A stretch of DNA of 64,000 nucleotides, from positions 918,501 through 982,500 of the forward strand of contig VIIQ02000001.1 of assembly GCA_007449985.2 (NCBI GenBank), written 5' to 3'. The number at the start of each line of letters is the position of its first letter. Within the stretch, counting starts at the first letter, position 1. The position numbers and the translations under genes were made by a program. This DNA is from Desmodesmus armatus (taxonomy: Eukaryota > Chlorophyta > Chlorophyceae > Sphaeropleales > Scenedesmaceae). Shown piece by piece: positions 11,762 through 23,400 of the stretch. Below the pieces are notes generated by a model. That model made no database searches. It saw nothing but the letters and a program-made list of their open reading frames with translations, and had not been told where the DNA came from.

Positions 11762-14186
11762 GCCCAGGCACCTGGAGGTCGGCCCCTGAGGTTGGCTATA
11801 TACAATCAGGTCACTACCACCTGCATGTCGTTGCTGGGGCTATGCGTGTGTTGCAGCCCCTCACATCAGCACCAGTCACTCTTCTGACGAGCAAGGTGCT
11901 GAGGAACAACTGGTTTGGCTTTATGGACTGGCTGGGTAACGAGAAGGGCTTTGTGTGGAAAGAACTGGAGGACTATGCTGGAGAGGAGTACGAGTAAGTG
12001 GCAGCTAGGATCCATCCAAGCAGTGAACAGCATCCTGTGAGAGGGAACAACAGCCTGTGCACATCGGCACCTGCAGAGCAGCCTTCCTGAACCTGTGCCA
12101 AGCAGAAACAGCACGAAAAGCAACATCACAACACGGACTCAACACTGAAAAATATTCTGAACTGCCCATGCCCCTGCCCTGAGACACTACCTCACGCTCT
12201 CCCTGCTGCTGTTTCGTCTCACGCCCGCAGCTTCGTATGGTTCATCAGCCCAGAGTTCGACCTGGACTCCATCACCCAGGTGTCACAGCAGATGCAGCCT
12301 GCCCTGCAGCTCTTCTACATCCACAACGGCCACTGCCCAGATCAGGACTTTGAGAAGCTCAAAGCCCTCAGCCCAGACCTGCCGCTAGTTGGCATGGCTC
12401 CTCACGTCGCCAGTTACGTCACTAGCAGACTCCAGCAGCAGCAGCAAGCAGCAGCAGGATGGGCAGCAGGAGGGGCCGCAGCAAGCAGCATGCTCTGAGG
12501 TGCAAGATGCAGCTGCAGCGGCAGCAGCAGGGTCCAGCACAGCAGAATGGTTGCTTCCTACATGGCCGTTTGAGCCACAGCAGCCGTGCAGCCAGGTGAG
12601 AAGACCTGTGGGTGCTACTGCACTGCATCCAGGGTGCATGCTGTGCTGTGCTGTGCTAGGCAGCTTGGTACCGTGCGCTGTTGTCCGCCCTCCCTATTGT
12701 GCTGTGTGCTCCACAGGCCAGCATGCATGGTGCGCACCATTTTTACGCCTTATATGAATTGTTCCCATGTGCGCTCGGCTTCCTGCGACGCGATCACATG
12801 GAAGCCGTGCAAGCCCACACGCACCTCGGCACCGATGGCACTAGTGTGCTTGGAGTGAGCGCGCTGCCGGTAAGCAGCGGCCAGTCTGATATGACCCATC
12901 ACAAAAGTCTAGCTTGGTTCTGACTGGGACTGTGTGCTGCACATGCGCAGGGGGACAGCAGCGCCCTGAAGGGCTTCAGCATCATCGGCAGCCTCGACAA
13001 GTCCCTGCGCAACTATGGGAAGATGTGGGAGCTGATACGCAGCTACCAGCAGCGTGAGGGGCCAGATGCGCTGCAGCACTTCAAATTGAACATCTTGGGC
13101 GACGTGCTGGGTGACTTTGTAGTGCCAGGTGCGGCGGCAAGAGCTGCTTGCTGTGCTGTGTCAGCTGTGCTGTATGCTGTGCATTGCACTTGGGTGAAAG
13201 CTATGTGATCAGCGTTGGCCGCTGCTCAAGCTAAGGTCCTCAAATTCGCTTTTGGATGGTTCAGCAGGTGGCAGCAAGCAACACCCTGCCGCTTGGCGGT
13301 TTGATCAAGCCATCTGGTGAAGCATAAGCTGTCATCGTGTAGCGTATGCGTCTGGCCGAGTCGCTCCCCATGGTGTGTCTGTCTTTGCAGAGGACTTGCA
13401 GCAGTATGTGGAGCTGTACAAGACACCCCAGACCCCGTCTTCTATGACATCATCTACCACAGCTACGGCATCGTGCCAGCGCTGGCGAACCCGGCCTACT
13501 ACACATGCAAGCTGACATCAGCAGTCATCACCACGCTGATGACAGGTGCGGCCTCCCTTGAAGGCTTCAGCAGCAGCAACGCTACTGTCGCACCTGCAGC
13601 ACTCAGAAACACCACACAGGAACGTCATCACACCATGCAACAGCACAAAGCAGCGCACTAACAAACCTGCATGCATAGCGTTGACGGCTTGGCAAGCTGC
13701 TGTAGCAATGCGACTGGGGAACCCACAGCACCCTCACAAGCACAATGCGGCTTGCTGATGCTGCTGTTGGTCCCCTCTTCCTTGCCGCACACACTGGTGA
13801 CAAGGAGCCTCCCTGTCACCAGTCGGCGACAGAGTCAACCACTGATCGCAGCTCGTTCATTGTATTGTCATGTGCCTTTCTTTACTGTCCGGCACTGTAC
13901 TGGCAATGTTGCAGGCGTCCCCGTGCTTGCAGACCGTGCCTTCCTTGAGGCCTACAGCCTGCTGTCAGCAGACACAGTGTTTGAGCAGCAGCCAGGAGAG
14001 GACGAGTTGGATGCAATGTTCAGGGTGGCACGGCTGCCTGAGGATGCTATCTGGCGCACCCGCACGGCGCTGCAGCAGCTGCGTGAAGAGATGAATGGGC
14101 GGTGTGTGCGGCTGCTGCTGGGGTGGCTGCGGGGTAAGGGGCTAGAGCCAGACAGCAGCAGTGCTGTGGTGTTGCAGGGGCTGTGA
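11762..14186 (+). CDS. putative glycosyltransferase (GT-B-like), 5' end unresolved
   Basis: Exons: about 11762-11993, 12231-12596, 12717-12869, 12951-13128, 13391-13545 and 13915-14186. The protein begins in the visible part with GYIQSGHYHLHVVAGAMRVL, continues with WLGNEKGFVWKELEDYAGEE and YDFVWFISPEFDLDSI, and later has GFSIIGSLDKSLRNYGKMWE, a stretch ending in FYDIIYHSYGIVPALANPAY, and GVPVLADRAFLEAYSLLS. The last parts resemble the C-terminal half of an uncharacterised group of glycosyltransferases in which a donor-binding loop precedes a conserved VPVLAD-type motif. That assignment rests on pattern memory only. Two exons (12231-12596 and 13391-13545) are each one base short of what their splice phases need; the losses map to the CAG run near 12435-12465 and to the CCCC runs at 13426-13437. 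An ATG at 11541 may be the true start through a further exon. The next gene, on the minus strand, converges on it 300 bases downstream. Confidence 0.5.
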
Positions 14187-14485
14187 GATCTCTGACCAGC
14201 TGCTGCTTTTGACCGTGTTTTTGTTCGTAATCCAACCAATTTTGACTGTGTCTGCTGATGCAGTTCAGATGGGGTGTGTGGGGGGCAGTAGTCTGATGTA
14301 TTGCTTGCTGAGGAGGGCGGCATGTGGTACCCTTATTCGTCATCAGGGATGCATGTCGATCAGTGTGAGCATGGTGCCGTACACTCAGTTGTAGCTTTAC
14401 CTTGACACACCTCTTGTATTCAAGAACCCCAGTATCCAGATCTGTGCGCACAGTGGAAACCAACACCCTATGGCAGCTGAGCAAC

Positions 14486-17400
14486 TCATTCTACAGCAAC
14501 TTCTGGGGCCCCAGCTGCTTGATCTGCGGGACGATCCCGCCACTGCTGCTGCTGCGCAGCGGCTTTTGCACGTTGCTGAACAAGCAGCGCACAGTTCTTG
14601 GCTGCAACTGCTGCCACCTCCATTGCTGAGGCTGCATTCTCCAGAGCATTGTTGTAGCATAGCCCAGGGCCAAGCAGGAAGGGCGCAAACTTCTCTGGCG
14701 GTTGAAACCTGTGCAGCAACACACAAAATGTTGATCCAGACACCTGTGTGGCAGAGAGCCAACCTTCACGTACACAAAGCACAACTCAGCAGCCTGAGGA
14801 TCAGCGCTGTATTTGATTTGTCACTCCTGTGCTCAAGCTGTAGCTAAGTATGCAGGCGGCAACAACACACACGCAGGGCAGCACCTCCCTTGCTGATTAA
14901 TCACACGTGCTATGCCATGGTGCGGCAAGTCAGCCCTTCACACAACAGTCCTGCATGGCCTGTGGGCCCCTGACCCCCAAACACGGTCACACTCCTGCAT
15001 GCATACATAACAGACTGTGAAATACAGTGTTCAAATCGAGGTTCAACAGCACTCACTTGGGATATGCCGCCCACGTCTTGCTGGCCACCACTGTGCCATT
15101 GACAAACAGCGTGCGCAGGTCGTGCCAGCTCAGCGGCTGCTCAGAAAACACCTTCCACAGAGGTATCTGCTCCGGTTCCTGCAGCTGCTGTCCAACTTGC
15201 TCCAACCCTTGCTTGCCAGCAGTGCTGTCCTGCTCCTGCTGTGCGTGCTGAGGGATGCTGCGGCTACCCACCTGGCCCCCGCAGACGTCTGAGCTGTCTG
15301 CCTCCTGAGGTACAGCAGTGACACTCACAGTCCCCTTATTAGCCACCACAGAGAACGGCGTTTGAGCCCTATCGGTTACAAAGATATCCCCAGGGGCTAA
15401 GTCAGCCCTGTTGAAGAAGGAGGCGTCGAGGTACCCAGTGACAAAGCTGGTGGTGGTTTGCTGGTAGCTGCGCGGCGGCAGGTGGGGTTTAGGGTCTAAA
15501 CCCTTGAGGGTCAGGCCGCTGCCTTCTAAGGGGGTGGCTATGATGACGGCATCATATGGGCCAAGTTCCTGCACCTCCCTGGGAACCTCCTGCTGATCTT
15601 CCTGCTGCAATGACGGCTGCTGCTGCTGCTGTGGCTGTAGCTGTTCATCTCCTGAGCTTAGGCTCCCACTGTGGCCTGTTGTATGGTGTGCAGCCGTCGC
15701 TGCTGCCTGCATTGCTGTTGCAGCAGCGGTGGCGGCTGTGGGCCGCACTGTCAGGTTGAACGTGCCGTCGCTGGCCATAGTGACAGTCTGGACGCTTGTG
15801 TGCAAGTGGAGTCCCTGCAGCTTGGCTGCTGCTGCCAGTTTCTGGGGTAATGCTGCATTGCCCTCCTTGATGGCGTAAACCTCAGGGTTTGCAGCTGGGA
15901 GGTATGACACAAGACCTGCGCATCAAATTCAGGGATGCAAGATATGCAGGTTGGGGGCAGGAGAAAAGCCATGAGGAGCCAGAGGTGCATGAGCTGACTT
16001 CCGTGTCGCGCTGAGCATGTACTGGAGGTCAGAGGGGACCTGCAATCGGGCAACACAAGGGGGATCAGTGTGCGGCAACTGCTCTCCCTGGCGCACCTGG
16101 TATGGTTCAAGGTTTAAGACTTCTGCAATGTTTGATGGAAGTCCCCAGACCGCCGCGCGCCCTGCTCCAGTCCCCACCATGCCGTCCCCCCAAAGCGCAG
16201 CAAAAATCACCTGCTAGGGCATTGAGCTGCTCATTGTTCTGGTTGTAGTTGATCCTGTTGATAGCGCCAGCAAGCTCGTCGATAAACCGCCCAGCACCGT
16301 AGCGCCACATGCCTTGCTTCAAATGGTCCTGCAGATTTGAGCAACAGGTGGTTGAGACAGCGTAAGCCACAAGGTTGACGCCACCCGAAGTCGCTGGACT
16401 GTAAAAGGAAGGTGCCTGTGCCAGGGGGACAGTCTCTGCCACTGACCTACGGCCAAAGTCCAGGTAGCGGCAAGGCGGATGAGCTACATTGTTGTTTGTG
16501 TAGTTGTGTTACAAGGTACAGCCTAGGGAAGAATGTCTTGTGAGCCCATTTAGCAAGAGTGAAACCAGTCCCGGTAGCCGATTGCTTTGTCTCCGGTGCC
16601 TTGCCGGCAGTGCCTACTACGGTAGCAGTCTCATGCATCTTGCTGAGTGAGCCTTTGGGTGTAGTCTGGTTCATAACAGCATAAGCAGCATCCAAACACG
16701 AGATACTTATTGCTTTTGAGGTGCAACTGGCCCGGTGCAGGGCAGTCACGTCACACCATGGACCCTGGCCACCACCCCGCACAGATCGTTGCCCACAGCA
16801 CTGTAGTAGTCAGGTGCCTCATTTTCAGGGGTCAGTTCTATGCAGTAGCACTCTGGACAACACCAAAAGCCTGCAAACAGGGTGTATGATTTATGTTTGT
16901 GGCGATGTTGGGGCGCTGGGGGCACCCCATGCCCTAGCCACCACCCTCATGTGCCTTGCCGGCAGTGCCTACTATGGTAGCAGTCCCACGCATCTTGCCG
17001 AGCGCTTGTCTGTGTGCAGTCTCGCTCATAACAGCATAAGCAACTTTCTAATACAGAAAAATTATTGCTGTTGAGGCGCCACTGACCCGGTGCAGGGCAG
17101 TCACGTCACACCTTGGACCCTGGCCACCACCCCGCACAGATTGTTGCCCACAGCACAGTAGTAGTCAGGTGCGTCATTTTGAGGAGTCAGTTCTATGCAG
17201 TAGCACTCTGGACAACACCAACAGCATGCAAACAGTGTGTATAATTTATGTTTGTGCACAATGCACGTGGCAATGCTGGGGCGCTTTGGGCACCCCATGC
17301 CCAACCCACCACCCCTCCTCCACATGTGCCTTGCCGGCAGTGCGTACCACAGGCAGTAGCAGTCTCATGCACCTTGCTGAGCTAGCCTCTTGGTGTAGTC

Positions 17401-20400
17401 TGGCTCAGAACAGCATAAGCAGCATCCAAACACGAAATACTTCTTGCTGTTGAGGCGCAGGGCAGTCACGTCACACCATGGACCCTGGCCACCACCCCGC
17501 ACAGATTGTTGCCCACAGCACTGTAGTAGTCAGGTGCCTCATTTTCAGGAGTCAGTTCTATGCAGTAGCACTCTGGACAACACCAAAAGCACGCAAACAG
17601 CGTGTATAACTATGTTTGTGGCAACGTTGGGGCGCTTGGGGCACCCATGTCCTAGCCACCACCCCTCATGTGCCTTGCCCGCAGTGCCTACTACGGTAGC
17701 AGTCTCATGCATCTTGCCGAGCGGTATCTGTGTGCAGTGTCGCTCATTACAGCATGAGCAACTTCCAAACACGTAAAAGTTATTGCTGTTGAGGCGCCAC
17801 TGGCCCGGCGCAGGGCAGTCACGTCACACCATGGACCCTCGCCACCACCCCGCACATGTTGGTGCCCACAGCACAGTAGTAGTCAGGTGCGTCATTGTGA
17901 CAAGTCAGTTCAAGGCGGTAGCACTCTGGCCGACACCAACAGCATGCAAACAGTGTGTATAATTTATGTTTGTGGCAACGCGGGGGCGCTTGGGGCACCC
18001 CATGCCCAGCCGCCACCCCTCATGTGCCTTGCTGGCAGTGCCTACTACGGTAGCAGTCTCATGCATCTTGCCGAGTGCTTGTCTGTGTGCAGTCTCGCTC
18101 ATAACAGCATAAGCAACTTTCAAACACGAACTACTTATTGCTGTTGAGGCGCCACTGGCCTGGTGCAGGGCAGTCACGTCACACCATGGACCCTGGCCAC
18201 CACCCCGCACAGATTGTTGCCCACAGCACAGTAGTAGTCAGGTGCGTCATTTTGAGGAGTCAGTTCTATGCAGTAGCACTCTGGACAACACCAACAGCAT
18301 GCAAACAGTGTGTATAATTTATGTTTGTGCACAATGCACGTGGCAATGCTGGGGCGCTTTGGGCACCCCATGCCCAACCCACCACCCCTCCTCCACATGT
18401 GCCTTGCCGGCAGTGCGTACCACAGGCAGTAGCAGTCTCATGCACCTTGCTGAGCTAGCCTCTTGGTGTAGTCTGGCTCAGAACAGCATAAGCAGCATCC
18501 AAACACGAAATACTTCTTGCTGTTGAGGCGCAGGGCAGTCACGTCACACCATGGACCCTGGCCACCACCCCGCACAGATTGTTGCCCACAGCACTGTAGT
18601 AGTCAGGTGCCTCATTTTCAGGAGTCAGTTCTATGCAGTAGCACTCTGGACAACACCAACAGCACGCAAACAGCGTGTATAACTATGTTTGTGGCAACGT
18701 TGGGGCGCTTGGGGCACCCATGTCCTAGCCACCACCCCTCATGTGCCTTGCCCGCAGTGCCTACTACGGTAGCAGTCTCATGCATCTTGCCGAGCGGTAT
18801 CTGTGTGCAGTGTCGCTCATTACAGCATGAGCAACTTCCAAACACGTAAAAGTTATTGCTGTTGAGGCGCCACTGGCCCGGCGCAGGGCAGTCACGTCAC
18901 ACCATGGACCCTCGCCACCACCCCGCACATGTTGGTGCCCACAGCACAGTAGTAGTCAGGTGCGTCATTGTGACAAGTCAGTTCAAGGCGGTAGCACTCT
19001 GGCCGACACCAACAGCATGCAAACAGTGTGTATAATTTATGTTTGTGGCAACGCGGGGGCGCTTGGGGCACCCCATGCCCAGCCGCCACCCCTCATGTGC
19101 CTTGCTGGCAGTGCCTACTACGGTAGCAGTCTCATGCATCTTGCCGAGTGCTTGTCTGTGTGCAGTCTCGCTCATAACAGCATAAGCAACTTTCAAACAC
19201 GAACTACTTATTGCTGTTGAGGCGCCACTGGCCTGGTGCAGGGCAGTCACGTCACACCATGGACCCTGGCCACCACCCCGCACAGATTGTTGCCCACAGC
19301 ACAGTAGTAGTCAGGTGCGTCATTTTGAGGAGTCAGTTCTATGCAGTAGCACTCTGGACAACACCAACAGCATGCAAACAGTGTGTATAATTTATGTTTG
19401 TGCACAATGCACGTGGCAATGCTGGGGCGCTTTGGGCACCCCATGCCCAACCCACCACCCCTCCTCCACATGTGCCTTGCCGGCAGTGCGTACCACAGGC
19501 AGTAGCAGTCTCATGCACCTTGCTGAGCTAGCCTCTTGGTGTAGTCTGGCTCAGAACAGCATAAGCAGCATCCAAACACGAAATACTTCTTGCTGTTGAG
19601 GCGCAGGGCAGTCACGCCACACCATGGACCCTGGCCACCACCCCGCACAGATTGTTGCCCACAGCACTGTAGTAGTCAGGTGCCTCATTTTGAGGAGTCA
19701 GTTCTATGCAGTAGCACTCTGGACAACACCAAAAGCACGCAAACAGCGTGTATAACTATGTTTGTGGCAACGTTGGGGCGCTTGGGGCACCCATGCCCTA
19801 GCCGCCACCCCTCATGTGCCTTGCCCGCAGTGCCTACTACGGTAGCAGTCTCATGCATCTTGCCGAGCGGTATCTGTGTGCAGTGTCGCTCATTACAGCA
19901 TGAGCAACTTCCAAACACGTAAAAGTTATTGCTGTTGAGGCGCCACTGGCCCGGCGCAGGGCAGTCACGTCACACCATGGACCCTCGCCACCACCCCGCA
20001 CATGTTGGTGCCCACAGCACAGTAGTAGTCAGGTGCGTCATTGTGACAAGTCAGTTCAAGGCGGTAGCACTCTGGCCGACACCAACAGCATGCAAACAGT
20101 GTGTATAATTTATGTTTGTGGCAACGCGGGGGCGCTTGGGGCACCCCATGCCCAGCCGCCACCCCTCATGTGCCTTGCTGGCAGTGCCTACTACGGTAGC
20201 AGTCTCATGCATCTTGCCGAGTGCTTGTCTGTGTGCAGTCTCGCTCATAACAGCATAAGCAACTTTCAAACACGAACTACTTATTGCTGTTGAGGCGCCA
20301 CTGGCCTGGTGCAGGGCAGTCACGTCACACCATGGACCCTGGCCACCACCCCGCACAGATTGTTGCCCACAGCACAGTAGTAGTCAGGTGCGTCATTTTG

Positions 20401-23400
20401 AGGAGTCAGTTCTATGCAGTAGCACTCTGGACAACACCAACAGCATGCAAACAGTGTGTATAATTTATGTTTGTGCACAATGCACGTGGCAATGCTGGGG
20501 CGCTTTGGGCACCCCATGCCCAACCCACCACCCCTCCTCCACATGTGCCTTGCCGGCAGTGCGTACCACAGGCAGTAGCAGTCTCATGCACCTTGCTGAG
20601 CTAGCCTCTTGGTGTAGTCTGGCTCAGAACAGCATAAGCAGCATCCAAACACGAAATACTTCTTGCTGTTGAGGCGCAGGGCAGTCACGTCACACCATGG
20701 ACCCTGGCCACCACCCCGCACAGATTGTTGCCCACAGCACTGTAGTAGTCAGGTGCCTCATTTTCAGGAGTCAGTTCTATGCAGTAGCACTCTGGACAAC
20801 ACCAAAAGCACGCAAACAGCGTGTATAACTATGTTTGTGGCAACGTTGGGGCGCTTGGGGCACCCATGTCCTAGCCACCACCCCTCATGTGCCTTGCCCG
20901 CAGTGCCTACTACGGTAGCAGTCTCATGCATCTTGCCGAGCGGTATCTGTGTGCAGTGTCGCTCATTACAGCATGAGCAACTTCCAAACACGTAAAAGTT
21001 ATTGCTGTTGAGGCGCCACTGGCCCGGCGCAGGGCAGTCACGTCACACCATGGACCCTCGCCACCACCCCGCACATGTTGGTGCCCACAGCACAGTAGTA
21101 GTCAGGTGCGTCATTGTGACAAGTCAGTTCAAGGCGGTAGCACTCTGGCCGACACCAACAGCATGCAAACAGTGTGTATAATTTATGTTTGTGGCAACGC
21201 GGGGGCGCTTGGGGCACCCCATGCCCAGCCGCCACCCCTCATGTGCCTTGCTGGCAGTGCCTACTACGGTAGCAGTCTCATGCATCTTGCCGAGTGCTTG
21301 TCTGTGTGCAGTCTCGCTCATAACAGCATAAGCAACTTTCAAACACGAACTACTTATTGCTGTTGAGGCGCCACTGGCCTGGTGCAGGGCAGTCACGTCA
21401 CACCATGGACCCTGGCCACCACCCCGCACAGATTGTTGCCCACAGCACAGTAGTAGTCAGGTGCGTCATTTTGAGGAGTCAGTTCTATGCAGTAGCACTC
21501 TGGACAACACCAACAGCATGCAAACAGTGTGTATAATTTATGTTTGTGCACAATGCACGTGGCAATGCTGGGGCGCTTTGGGCACCCCATGCCCAACCCA
21601 CCACCCCTCCTCCACATGTGCCTTGCCGGCAGTGCGTACCACAGGCAGTAGCAGTCTCATGCACCTTGCTGAGCTAGCCTCTTGGTGTAGTCTGGCTCAG
21701 AACAGCATAAGCAGCATCCAAACACGAAATACTTCTTGCTGTTGAGGCGCAGGGCAGTCACGTCACACCATGGACCCTGGCCACCACCCCGCACAGATTG
21801 TTGCCCACAGCACTGTAGTAGTCAGGTGCCTCATTTTCAGGAGTCAGTTCTATGCAGTAGCACTCTGGACAACACCAAAAGCACGCAAACAGCGTGTATA
21901 ACTATGTTTGTGGCAACGTTGGGGCGCTTGGGGCACCCATGTCCTAGCCACCACCCCTCATGTGCCTTGCCCGCAGTGCCTACTACGGTAGCAGTCTCAT
22001 GCATCTTGCCGAGCGGTATCTGTGTGCAGTGTCGCTCATTACAGCATGAGCAACTTCCAAACACGTAAAAGTTATTGCTGTTGAGGCGCCACTGGCCCGG
22101 CGCAGGGCAGTCACGTCACACCATGGACCCTCGCCACCACCCCGCACATGTTGGTGCCCACAGCACAGTAGTAGTCAGGTGCGTCATTGTGACAAGTCAG
22201 TTCAAGGCGGTAGCACTCTGGCCGACACCAACAGCATGCAAACAGTGTGTATAATTTATGTTTGTGGCAACGCGGGGGCGCTTGGGGCACCCCATGCCCA
22301 GCCGCCACCCCTCATGTGCCTTGCTGGCAGTGCCTACTACGGTAGCAGTCTCATGCATCTTGCCGAGTGCTTGTCTGTGTGCAGTCTCGCTCATAACAGC
22401 ATAAGCAACTTTCAAACACGAATTACTTATTGCTGTTGAGGCGCCACTGGCCTGGTGCAGGGCAGTCACGTCACACCATGGACCCTGGCCACCACCCCGC
22501 AGGTCGTTGCCCACAGCACTGTAGTAGTCAGGTGCCTCATTTTCAGGAGTCAGTTCTATGCAGTAGCACTCTGGACAACACCAACAGCATGCAAACAGCG
22601 TATATGATTTATCTTTGTGGCGACGCTGGGGCGCTTGGGGCACCCATGCCCTAGCCGCCACCCCTCATGCGCCTTGCCGGCAGTGCCTACTACGGTAGCA
22701 GTCTCATGCATCTTGCCGAGCGCTTGTCTGTGTGCAGTCTCGCTCATTACAGCATAAGCAGCATCCAAAAACAAAATACTTATTGCTTTTACGGCGCCAC
22801 TGGCACGGTGCAGGGCAGTCACGTCACACCTTGGACCCTGGCCACAACCCCGCAGATGTCATTGCCCACAGCGCTGTAGTAGTCAGGTGCGTCATTTTGA
22901 GGAGTCGGTTCCATGCAGTAGCACTCTGGCCCACACCAACAGCGTGCAAGCAGCGTGTATGAATTATGTTTGTGGCGACGCTGGGGCGCTTGGGGCACCC
23001 CATGCCCTAGCCGCCACCTCTCAGGTGCCTTGCCGGCAGTGGAGTGAATCTACTACGGTAGCAGTCTCATGCATTTTGCTGAGCTAGCCTTTGGGTGTCG
23101 TCTGGCTCATAACAGCATAAGCAGCATCCAAACACCAGGAACTTATTGCTGTTGAGGCGCCACTGGCCCAATGCATGCTGGTCAGTGATTTGAAGGCGTG
23201 GAGTCCGATCCCCCTTTTTTGCATTGTGAAGACTGCCAGGCTTTTTTGTGATGTACCAATCAGCGGCAATGAGCCTGAGCTGCAGTGCTGCATGCAACAG
23301 TGCTTGAAGCACAAAGGGGGGATGCGTACATACACACCACAGGTGTGTAGCTAAGTCCTGGCGGCCAGCTGGACGATGTATGCTGCTGGTGCAGCATTAG

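Noticed and set aside
17100..22464. CRISPR-like array
   Set aside because: Units are ~355 bp with no short-repeat/unique-spacer alternation, in a eukaryotic intron.
17169..22661. Recurrent 65-154-residue reading frames in the satellite array
   Set aside because: They recur exactly every 1,073 bases because the DNA repeats; they have no domain, splice context or selective sign, and lie within an intron.
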